10,655 bases of DNA, taken from contig JAHFMP010000017.1 in NCBI GenBank assembly GCA_023267795.1, positions 1 through 10,655 of the forward strand, read 5' to 3'. The notes under the pieces were generated by a model, which saw nothing but the letters and a program-made list of their open reading frames with translations, was not told the origin of the DNA and searched no databases. Source of the DNA: Candidatus Woesearchaeota archaeon. Lineage in GTDB: Archaea; Nanobdellota; Nanobdellia; Woesearchaeales; DSVV01. Both the position numbers and the translations under genes were made by a program. This document shows, one piece after another, positions 1-5,895 of this stretch (position 1 is its first letter; every line of letters begins with the position of its first letter).

Positions 1-363
1 CTAAATGATTTTGAAAAGAAAAATAGTCTTCATCATAAAATAAATGGAACAGAATCGATGTCTCCGTATGGTATTCTCACAATGGATATGCTTATCACGT
101 GGAACCAACCTGATTTTGATGGTGATGTTCTCTTTATTCCAAAGCAGCATGCAGATCGTGCTCGCACAAAACACAGCTTAGAAGGAAGTGGTGGCGAAAC
201 AGCAGATGCGAAAATCCGTTATCGTGTTGTTGTTGATTGCATTTCTCCTAGAGATAGTATACCTGTTCCTCATTATGCCTTAAATTACATAACATGTGAA
301 ATAGGAGAAAGACTTGAAGGAATGCTTCAAACAAAGGTTTTCCATCATGAGAGGGAAAATTAA
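1..363 (+). CDS. Hypothetical protein, 5' end outside window
   Basis: The reading frame is open from base 1 to the TAA at 361-363, giving at least 120 codons. An internal ATG lies at 58, but the 19 codons before it are free of stops and look like protein, and no ribosome binding site precedes that ATG, so the true start is probably upstream of the window. The visible part is soluble, without a membrane segment or signal peptide. It contains an acidic/aromatic stretch (WNQPDFDGDVLFIPKQHA) and a late strand-rich segment (IRYRVVVDCI). I do not recognise the family. It is followed one base later by the HAD stub at 365, so the two were probably co-transcribed. Confidence 0.6.
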   Translation, partial: LNDFEKKNSLHHKINGTESMSPYGILTMDMLITWNQPDFDGDVLFIPKQHADRARTKHSLEGSGGETADAKIRYRVVVDCISPRDSIPVPHYALNYITCEIGERLEGMLQTKVFHHEREN

Positions 364-364
364 A

Positions 365-478
365 ATGGTCGATAAAAGAATCCAAACAATCATCTTTGAC
401 TATGGTGGAGTTCATTCGTATGCAGCGAATTCATTGCCTGTTCTTGCGAGAGATTATATTTCAGTGAGAGTGAGGTAA
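365..478 (+). pseudogene. HAD-superfamily hydrolase, N-terminal stub
   Basis: A 37-codon frame begins at ATG 365, one base after the preceding stop, with a good Shine-Dalgarno-like GAGAGGG at 349-355. The peptide starts MVDKRIQTIIFDYGGVHSY, in which IIFDYGGV matches HAD motif I of the subfamily I type (hhhhDxGGVh), with the nucleophile Asp at about residue 12. Intact HAD hydrolases of this kind are usually about 200 residues or more; here the frame stops at 476-478 with no cap domain and no motifs II-IV. The stop overlaps the methyltransferase ATG (TAATG). It is best read as the 5' remnant of a hydrolase gene whose body was lost. A functional micropeptide is unlikely but cannot be excluded. 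Confidence 0.55.
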
Positions 479-1362
479 TGACAGAAACAGGAGAGGTCAA
501 AGTTATTGGACGTGAATTCGGAAAATCAGTAGAAGCGTATGAGAAAGGACGACAGAGGTATCCTCATAAAATAATAAATTATATTGATGAGCTTATGGAT
601 TATATTGATGAAGACGATTATTCAGAATCTGACGTTGATAAAAAATCAGACGCACTTTTTTGTCCTGGTATTGAAACTATCTTAGACATTGGCTGTGGTA
701 CTGGAATAGCAACACGACAACTTGCGGAAATGCTCACGACTAGAAATACAGAGCTGGGATACGACAATGATCTTGCAATTTATGGGTGCGATGTTGATCC
801 AAAAATGATTGAAGCTGCTCGCAAACATAATACTGATAAAATTACTATTCCTTACATTCTTGCATCGCCACAAAATATGCTCTTTCCAGATTATATGTTT
901 GATGGAGTAACAGCCTTTAGTGCTTTTCATTGGTTTTATGATAATAAGTCTATTGAAGGGATTAAGCGCGTTCTGAAACGAGGGGGAGTGTTTATAATAG
1001 TCCATAGGGATAGAAATAGAGAAACTAACGGATATGAATATGAAGCTCTTATTGAAGAAGTAATGGGCACTTCACTTCCTGATGAAGCAAAGATGAGCTT
1101 TGTAAATGCGCAGTATCATCCAACACATATAGTTATCAACGCTGGGTTTCGTAACACAACATATAAAAAATTACGTACATCGCAAATACATTCTGTTGAA
1201 GAAGAAGTTACACGAATGCTATCTATGAGCATATGGTCTGCAACACCTGATGATGTGAAGCAAAAAGCGTTGGAAATTTTTGAAAAACGTTTACGAACAT
1301 CTTCATTTGATGGATACGTACAGAGAACGTTAGAATGGGATATAGTAAGTGGAAGAAAATGA
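478..1362 (+). CDS. Class I SAM-dependent methyltransferase
   Basis: This 294-residue protein has the class I methyltransferase layout. The N-terminal FGKSVEAYEKGRQRYP (residues 14-29) matches the F..xxxxYxxxRxxYP lead-in of the Methyltransf_11/trans-aconitate-methyltransferase-like group. Motif I is ILDIGCGTG (68-76, SAM binding), motif II CDVDP (104-108, acidic ribose-binding residue), motif IV FDGVTAFSAFHWF (141-153), and a post-strand LKRGG occurs at 166-170. The AFHWF signature is typical of that family, whose members act on small carboxylic acids or are uncharacterised; the substrate here is unknown. An acidic, low-complexity insert occupies about residues 36-62. The ATG overlaps the stop of the upstream HAD stub and the TGA overlaps the next ATG (ATGA), so expression is probably by translational coupling within an operon. 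The gene appears intact. Confidence 0.85.
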   Translation: MTETGEVKVIGREFGKSVEAYEKGRQRYPHKIINYIDELMDYIDEDDYSESDVDKKSDALFCPGIETILDIGCGTGIATRQLAEMLTTRNTELGYDNDLAIYGCDVDPKMIEAARKHNTDKITIPYILASPQNMLFPDYMFDGVTAFSAFHWFYDNKSIEGIKRVLKRGGVFIIVHRDRNRETNGYEYEALIEEVMGTSLPDEAKMSFVNAQYHPTHIVINAGFRNTTYKKLRTSQIHSVEEEVTRMLSMSIWSATPDDVKQKALEIFEKRLRTSSFDGYVQRTLEWDIVSGRK

Positions 1363-1637
1363 TAACACACATAACTTTTGACAGACATGGCGTTGCAGAA
1401 GAATGCGATTTAGAGCGAGCACTTCAATTAGGAAGTCAAGTTTGGGGAGATTTTACAGAAGCGCAATTTCGAAGAATGAATGTTGCAAAAGTCGGCGAAG
1501 TAAGTTATAAGAAATTATTTCAGGTTGCAAAAATAGTCAGGCACCATATCAATGACTTTTGTTTTATCATAATTTTACCACACGACATATTTCAAATTAT
1601 TGATATGCTTAAAATCCTTTCCATTTTCTGTGACTAA
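1359..1637 (+). pseudogene. Second HAD-like 5' stub fused to unrelated DNA
   Basis: The ATG at 1359 overlaps the methyltransferase stop (ATGA). The first ~60 codons look like the start of a HAD hydrolase: MITHITFDRHGV resembles motif I (hhhFDxxGV), and the following helix-rich part ending in GEVSYKKLF resembles the cap region, where family members often have G-x-hS-xxxF. After about base 1540 the frame changes character (a run rich in I, F and L) and reads antisense through the VapC remnant at 1575-1736, so it has lost its proper 3' end. The second residue after the Asp is His, not Asp, so activity would be doubtful even if expressed. The HAD call rests on motif pattern only and is tentative. 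Confidence 0.45.
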
Positions 1638-1736
1638 GATTGCATTATGTGCAATACAAATAGCTGCAATCATGAGATCAAACTCTTCTGTCTTTTTCCT
1701 AAAAAGTTCACCGAAAACTTTATATAGGAATGTATA
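1575..1736 (-). pseudogene. VapC/PIN toxin, C-terminal remnant
   Basis: On the - strand a 53-codon open stretch ends at a TAA (1575-1577). Its last part reads FDLMIAAICIAHNAILVTEN and then GKDFKHINNLKYVVW. This is the classic C-terminal half of a VapC-type PIN domain: (F)DxhIAA with the third catalytic Asp, then hLVTxNxxDF with the fourth acidic residue. The N-terminal half (first catalytic Asp, the Glu, about 70-80 residues) is absent, an in-frame TAA (1737-1739) lies directly upstream, and no start codon leads into it in a sensible position. No antitoxin gene remains on that side. It resembles the end of the intact VapC at 7559-7927. It is therefore a broken second toxin gene, antisense to its neighbours. 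Confidence 0.75.
1719..1726 (+). promoter_or_regulatory. TATA box with BRE for PIN/UPF0175 operon
   Basis: TTTATATA is preceded by a purine-rich BRE-like CGAAAAC (1712-1718). Its centre lies about 28 nt before the ATG at 1750, so transcription should start at or next to the start codon and give a leaderless mRNA. The promoter lies inside the antisense VapC remnant, so the newer module uses DNA that was once toxin coding sequence. Confidence 0.75.
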
Positions 1737-1749
1737 TTAACGTATAAGA

Positions 1750-2232
1750 ATGAAGATGCTTGTCTTTGATGCAGATGGTCTTATTAAGATTGTCCATTCA
1801 GGAATCTTCAACTCCATTCCACACACTATCATTATTTCAGAGCAAGTGTATACTGAAACAGTTGTTCAGGGAAAAGAAGGACTTTATTCAGATGCTTTTG
1901 AAATTGAACAGCTCATCCAAAAAAAGAAAATAGTTGTGAAAAAAATAGAAATACAAGAAGATATTCAAGGTTTGGGCAAAGGAGAGCTTAGCACGTATGC
2001 TTTATTCAAAAAAAATAATGCGCATGCAATTATCAGTGATGATCGAAGATTTTTGCATTTTTTAGAACAGGAATTAATTCCATTCATTGTTCCCACTGAA
2101 ATCATTGTGCAACTTGTGAAGAAAAAGTACATTACGAAGGCAGTAGCACTTATTGCACTTGAACAACTACAAACAAAAGTCACAAAACATCATTATGAAA
2201 GTGCAATTACAGCACTTGGAGGAAAACCATGA
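1750..2232 (+). CDS. PIN-domain toxin (DUF3368-like)
   Basis: This 160-residue protein has the acidic residues of a PIN-domain ribonuclease: VFDADGLIK (Asp7/Asp9) at the N-terminus, an early Glu36 in VYTET, GLGKGELSTYAL (Glu79), and AIISDDRRFLHFL (Asp97/Asp98). The G-x-GE-x-x-x-x-AL plus IxDDRR pattern is that of the DUF3368-type toxins, which in other genomes pair with UPF0175 proteins; such a gene follows here. The expected role is a metal-dependent endoribonuclease that blocks translation until neutralised; the RNA target cannot be read from sequence. The 3' end overlaps the antitoxin start by four bases (ATGA), so the two are translationally coupled. The toxin comes first, unlike the common antitoxin-first order. 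Transcription is probably leaderless from the TATA box at 1719-1726. Confidence 0.8.
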   Translation: MKMLVFDADGLIKIVHSGIFNSIPHTIIISEQVYTETVVQGKEGLYSDAFEIEQLIQKKKIVVKKIEIQEDIQGLGKGELSTYALFKKNNAHAIISDDRRFLHFLEQELIPFIVPTEIIVQLVKKKYITKAVALIALEQLQTKVTKHHYESAITALGGKP

Positions 2233-2528
2233 CAACAACAGCATATCCATTACGAATTCCAGAGGAGATATTATCTATTTCCAAACTTCGAGCAAAAGAA
2301 GAACATCTCGATCAAGCAACAGCACTTCGCCAATTTTTGCATACAGGGGTGGAGGAATATCTGCTTCACCTCGTAGCAGATGGAAGAATAAGCATTGGAA
2401 AGGCAGCTGAACTTCTTCATCGTTCTCTTTATGATCTCGAGCGAACTGCAAAAAAATATGGGATAGAACTTGGCGCAACTGCAGAACAAATAAACAAAAG
2501 CAGAAAAAATGCTGATAAAGTATTCTAA
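2229..2528 (+). CDS. UPF0175 family antitoxin
   Basis: This 99-residue protein has the two-part layout of UPF0175. Residues 5-50 resemble a ribbon-helix-helix dimerisation/DNA-binding region (PLRIPEEIL then two helices), and residues 52-80 form a short helix-turn-helix-like unit (GRISIGKAAELLHRSLYDL) ending in KKYGIEL. The family is paired with PIN toxins and is thought to act as the DNA-binding antitoxin and autoregulator. Here it starts inside the stop codon of the PIN toxin gene (ATGA) and so depends on toxin translation. The tail (81-99) is Lys-rich. By family behaviour it would bind the promoter at 1719-1749 to repress the operon; no obvious palindrome is visible there. Confidence in the family is high, in the regulatory role moderate. 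Confidence 0.82.
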   Translation: MTTTAYPLRIPEEILSISKLRAKEEHLDQATALRQFLHTGVEEYLLHLVADGRISIGKAAELLHRSLYDLERTAKKYGIELGATAEQINKSRKNADKVF

Positions 2529-2530
2529 CC

Positions 2531-2554
2531 TTTTTGTTTTCTTCTCTTTTTTTT
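2531..2554 (+). terminator. Pyrimidine-tract terminator after antitoxin
   Basis: Directly after the antitoxin stop the + strand carries a run of T with a few C and one G, ending in eight Ts just before the polymerase stop codon. There is no preceding hairpin. Archaeal RNA polymerase terminates on such U-rich tracts. It would stop + strand transcripts before they run antisense into the polymerase gene; the two genes converge with 27 bp between stops. Confidence 0.6.
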
Positions 2555-2555
2555 C

Positions 2556-4922
2556 TCAATACTCACTCAAACTCTTCTGCCTTTTTCCAGATATAAGATC
2601 ATCAAAATTTTGATTAAAAAAAACAAGAATTGAATCTGCAATTGGCTTCAACTGCTTCTCAATATAATGATCGTAATCAATCTTTGATTTCAACTTTTGC
2701 AGAGGCTCTGGACCATTGGCAGTAATATAATATTCAATAATGTTGGACTCAATCTTATCCAACATTCGTGCTGCTTTCACATGCGGCGGAGTTGTTTTTG
2801 TATAGCTTTCCAAATCTTTACTCATTGATTTTTTGTAGATCAAAAGCTTGTCATGCTTTCCTGCCTTGACTTCCTCAACAAATTTCTTAATGTAACTCGT
2901 AACTTCCTCTTCTGCAAATATTTTCTTCAATAGTGTAGTCTGAAACTGCTTTGCGCACTCTGTCCAGTCTCTACGTACTGTTTCTAAGCCAACAATATCA
3001 AGCTTTTCTTCATTACCGTCGGTGAGGATGCCAGCATACCGCTTCTTTGCACCAACATCTGTTCCTCTGATTTTTGGCATAATGAATTTACGATAGACTT
3101 TTTCAAACTGAAGCTCTAAATAGGATTTACGATTGCATTGTTCCTTCACTTTTTTTTGGAAATATTCATTAATATGTTTTGCAACATCTTTGCCAATTGT
3201 ACTTGATTTTTCATATGTTTTTGTATTTGTTTCAATAAAAATACTATCAGTGTCACCATATATTACCCTATGATTCAGCTTCTCTACTTCTTTTGCTGTC
3301 TCCTTCACAATCTCCTGACCCCAACCTGTAATTGCTCCTGCCATCTCATGGCTAAAGAACCTGCACATAGGACTTGCCAAAACGCCGTAGATCGAATTCA
3401 TCATAATCTTAATTGCATAACTCGCCACTGCGTCCTTTCTTTTTTTTACATAATCCCGCTGCTCCCACAAGCGCTGAATCAACAAAGGAAGAATTCCGTC
3501 TTCATTGCGAAATCTTGCACCATTCGATGCAACAATTGTTCCATCTTTTTGAAACGACAGAGGATCAACATTGAATGTTCTGATGATACTTGGATACAGA
3601 CTTTTGAAATCACAGACAATAATATAATCATAGATACCAGGAATAGATTCTCTTACAAAACCTCCTTTAATCCTTTCTTCTGTTTCGCTGTATAATGAAG
3701 AATTGCAAACATACCCCCGCTTTTTTGTTTCTCTGATATACAAAGAATCTAAAGAAGCAATAGATGCACTGACTCTGTCGATCTGCATGCCTGTCAGCAT
3801 GGAGCGCGTCATGACAAGAGTAATAAGATCTTTTGCTTCTAAAATTTCCAGAACCAGCTCTGCATCCTTCGCATTATATTTCACCAAAGTTTCTGGATCT
3901 TTCAAAAACATTTCTTCTATGATTGTTCCTTTGCCTTTTGCCTTGCCATCTGCATCTTTTTCAGTAAAATCAAGTGCTTTCTTTTTTCCAAGAATCATTT
4001 TTGCTGCTGTATCTAATTTGTAATCATCAAGCTTAATAAAGGAATTTTTCAGCAGGGCAATACCATCAAGCACTTGTCTGCCAACAATCGAAACACTTGA
4101 TTCTTTAAAAAACTGCGATTCTATTCTTACTTTTGTTTCTTCTCCTGTACGGCCAATGATGAACGGAATTTGATAGTGCTTACAGCGATCACGAAGAATC
4201 CTAAAATCAAAATCAACGACATTCCAACCAGTTATAATGTCTGGATCAATGTTTCTTATTTTTTCTATCAGTGCAGCAAGCATTTCTTTTTCTGTTGCAT
4301 AGCTTTCTGTATGTGAAACATTGATTGCTCTTTTTGCAACAATAAAATTCTGTTTGATTGTTTTTTCTTCATCATACTTTTTTCCATATAAAGCAATTGC
4401 GTAAATAGAATCTCCTTTCATACTTGTTTCAATATCTATAGAAAGGACAGTGAGTTTCGGATGCTCTACTATTGCTGTCTTTATTATTGGTTCCATGTAT
4501 ATGCGATCCACATAAGAATCTTCTGTGTATTGCCCATCTATTTCTATGCAGCCAAGAATATTTTTGTCAATGATTGTTCTATACACAAAACGAATATCTG
4601 CTTCATAGCAGACAATATTGTGCTTTTCGAGTTCTTTTCTCAGCGTAGGAACTGTAGGCGGAACATCAACAAGTACTTTCACAACAGCATGCTCTTTGAA
4701 ATCTTTCATATCACTTTCTTCAATATCAAATTTTATTTTTGCTTTTGCTGCAATCTCTTCTGCTTTTTTTTTGTCTGCTTTATTTATGAAAAAATATGGC
4801 CTTGTTTCATTTATTGTGAGAAATGATTCACCATTTTCCAATCTTCCAAAAAAATAGAGATATGCCTTGTTGTTTTTAATTCTATATGTTGGATCAATAA
4901 TGAAGCCTTTAATTGCAAACAT
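2556..4922 (-). CDS. polB: Family B DNA polymerase, bacterial Pol II-like
   Basis: This 788-residue protein is a complete family B polymerase with proofreading. The exonuclease motifs are SIDIETS (Exo I, Asp163/Glu165), WNVVDFDFRIL (Exo II, Asp239) and YNAKD (Exo III, Tyr349/Asp353). The polymerase motifs are DFKSLYPSII (A, Asp438), KIMMNSIYG (B, Lys505/Asn509/Tyr512) and YGDTDS (C, Asp557/Asp559); KKRY follows at 626-629. All catalytic residues are present and there is no intein. From memory the protein tracks E. coli DNA polymerase II (783 aa) throughout: WNVVxFD, SLYPSIIRTF, MPxIRGxDxGxKKRYAG, GLETVRxDWT, PPHVxAAR and TxNGPEPL are shared. The last seven residues, QKSLSEY, fit a PCNA-binding PIP box (QxxLxxY) where E. 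coli has its beta-clamp motif. The start at 4922 sits about 28 nt from a TATA box, so leaderless expression is likely. Whether this is the main replicase or a translesion/repair enzyme cannot be told here. Confidence 0.95.
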   Translation of the reverse strand: MFAIKGFIIDPTYRIKNNKAYLYFFGRLENGESFLTINETRPYFFINKADKKKAEEIAAKAKIKFDIEESDMKDFKEHAVVKVLVDVPPTVPTLRKELEKHNIVCYEADIRFVYRTIIDKNILGCIEIDGQYTEDSYVDRIYMEPIIKTAIVEHPKLTVLSIDIETSMKGDSIYAIALYGKKYDEEKTIKQNFIVAKRAINVSHTESYATEKEMLAALIEKIRNIDPDIITGWNVVDFDFRILRDRCKHYQIPFIIGRTGEETKVRIESQFFKESSVSIVGRQVLDGIALLKNSFIKLDDYKLDTAAKMILGKKKALDFTEKDADGKAKGKGTIIEEMFLKDPETLVKYNAKDAELVLEILEAKDLITLVMTRSMLTGMQIDRVSASIASLDSLYIRETKKRGYVCNSSLYSETEERIKGGFVRESIPGIYDYIIVCDFKSLYPSIIRTFNVDPLSFQKDGTIVASNGARFRNEDGILPLLIQRLWEQRDYVKKRKDAVASYAIKIMMNSIYGVLASPMCRFFSHEMAGAITGWGQEIVKETAKEVEKLNHRVIYGDTDSIFIETNTKTYEKSSTIGKDVAKHINEYFQKKVKEQCNRKSYLELQFEKVYRKFIMPKIRGTDVGAKKRYAGILTDGNEEKLDIVGLETVRRDWTECAKQFQTTLLKKIFAEEEVTSYIKKFVEEVKAGKHDKLLIYKKSMSKDLESYTKTTPPHVKAARMLDKIESNIIEYYITANGPEPLQKLKSKIDYDHYIEKQLKPIADSILVFFNQNFDDLISGKRQKSLSEY

Positions 4923-4945
4923 TAGATTTTTAGAAGTGTTGTGGT

Positions 4946-4953
4946 TTTTATAG
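4946..4953 (-). promoter_or_regulatory. TATA box for DNA polymerase gene
   Basis: Read on the - strand this is CTATAAAA, preceded by an A/G-rich BRE-like AAGAAA. Its centre is about 28 nt upstream of the polymerase ATG, the spacing of leaderless archaeal transcripts. It lies within about 40 bp of the oppositely directed promoter of the lipoprotein gene. Confidence 0.65.
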
Positions 4954-4987
4954 TTTCTTGAAACTTTTCAACCACTCCATACAAAAA

Positions 4988-4995
4988 TTTAAATA
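4988..4995 (+). promoter_or_regulatory. TATA box for surface lipoprotein gene
   Basis: TTTAAATA preceded by ACAAAAA. The centre is about 27 nt before ATG 5018, which supports leaderless expression from that ATG rather than from the upstream in-frame ATG at 4958, which would lie upstream of the promoter. Confidence 0.65.
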
Positions 4996-5017
4996 CAACA
5001 AAGTGAAAGAAAAAATT

Positions 5018-5815
5018 ATGAATTGCAACAAAATTCGAAAACTTATCTTCATTGCTTTCCTCATTATACTTATTTCTTTCTCTTCCTGCAAGAAAAAGCA
5101 AGAAGTTGAAGACACAACAGAAACACAAGAAGAGACAGAAACAACAGAGGTTTTTGATGCTATTTTAGATGAAACTGCCGCAACAACTTCTGAAAGCAAA
5201 ACCACAGATACTGAAATGCAAAGTGAAGAATTGCCATTAGAACAAGACGCAGAAGATGATGAAGAAACTTATGCTGATCCTTCCTGCGGCGATGGTATCT
5301 GCACATATTATGAAACATACAGCAGCTGCCCTGATGATTGTGAAAAACTTGAAGAAATCACACTGAATGATTATCCTGGCTTCTTAGAAAATGGAACAAT
5401 TCTTGTTGTTGGAAACAGTGCATCCTCCACAGATGTGATTACTGCAACACTGATTAATACTTATCTTCTAACACAAGGAATATCAGCAGAAACAAAGCTT
5501 TCAGGAGAAGTAAGTGATTATGAAACAACTGATCTTATTCTAATTGGAAATCCATGCGACAACAGCGTCATTGCAAATATTCTTCATTATACATCAAAAA
5601 CATGTCGAGTAATTATAACAGAACAAAATAATGCTGTAATCAAACTCCTTGTCCAAGATAAAAATGAAATTATAATTATTACTGGATATGATGCAAAAGA
5701 TACAAAGATTGCAAGTGCAATGCTCACTGACACTACTACCTACAACCTCAATGGAGCAGAAGAATGGATTAATCTTGCAAACTATGAGATTAATTTGTAT
5801 TTCTCGAAGAATTAG
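5018..5815 (+). CDS. Surface lipoprotein with S-layer-like domain
   Basis: From ATG 5018 the protein has 265 residues. Residues 1-23 form a signal sequence (NKIRK, then the hydrophobic LIFIAFLIILISF) ending in SSC (Cys24), a lipobox-like cleavage and anchoring site, followed by KKK. Residues 28-86 are a Thr/Glu/Ser-rich, strongly acidic linker. At 90-108 is a four-Cys motif, CGDGIC...CPDDC (Cys90, 95, 104, 108), recalling the CGDGxCxxxExxxxCPxDC repeats common in surface proteins of DPANN-like archaea. Residues 119-235 resemble a domain of archaeal S-layer-type proteins: an ILVVGNSASSTDV strand-turn, TTDLILIGNPCDN, a Cys-bearing loop, and IIITGYDAKDTKIASAML. The expected location is outside the cytoplasmic membrane, tethered by lipid; its partner or ligand is unknown. 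An ATG at 4958 would extend the frame by 20 residues ahead of the signal peptide and upstream of the TATA box, so I reject it. Confidence 0.75.
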   Translation: MNCNKIRKLIFIAFLIILISFSSCKKKQEVEDTTETQEETETTEVFDAILDETAATTSESKTTDTEMQSEELPLEQDAEDDEETYADPSCGDGICTYYETYSSCPDDCEKLEEITLNDYPGFLENGTILVVGNSASSTDVITATLINTYLLTQGISAETKLSGEVSDYETTDLILIGNPCDNSVIANILHYTSKTCRVIITEQNNAVIKLLVQDKNEIIIITGYDAKDTKIASAMLTDTTTYNLNGAEEWINLANYEINLYFSKN

Positions 5816-5840
5816 TTTTGAAAAATATGACAAAAGCAAA

Positions 5841-5849
5841 CTATATAAA
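5841..5849 (+). promoter_or_regulatory. TATA box for MgtC/DUF4010 gene
   Basis: CTATATAAA preceded by AAGCAAA. The start codon is about 50 nt downstream, so unlike its neighbours this transcript should have a leader of roughly 25 nt, long enough to hold the Shine-Dalgarno site at 5885-5890. Confidence 0.65.
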
Positions 5850-5884
5850 GGTATTTCTTCTGTAAATATTGTGTCTTTGTTAAA

Positions 5885-5890
5885 GAGGTG
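5885..5890 (+). promoter_or_regulatory. Shine-Dalgarno site fixing a TTG start
   Basis: GAGGTG is complementary to the archaeal 16S 3' end (CACCUC) and lies five bases before TTG 5896. The next in-frame TTG (5905) would be 14 bases away, so the first TTG is the favoured start. Confidence 0.7.
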
Positions 5891-5895
5891 GATAG

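Noticed and set aside
2153..2410. 85-codon + frame across the toxin/antitoxin junction
   Set aside because: Out-of-frame shadow of two well-supported genes; Ser/Arg-rich low-complexity translation.
3270..3695. 141-codon + strand frame inside the polymerase gene
   Set aside because: Antisense shadow of the polymerase; Cys/His/Asn-rich with no recognisable domain. The same holds for the + frames at 3703-4023, 4461-4826 and 4618-4857.
4958..5017. Upstream ATG extending the lipoprotein by 20 residues
   Set aside because: It lies upstream of the TATA box and puts a polar segment before a normal signal peptide.
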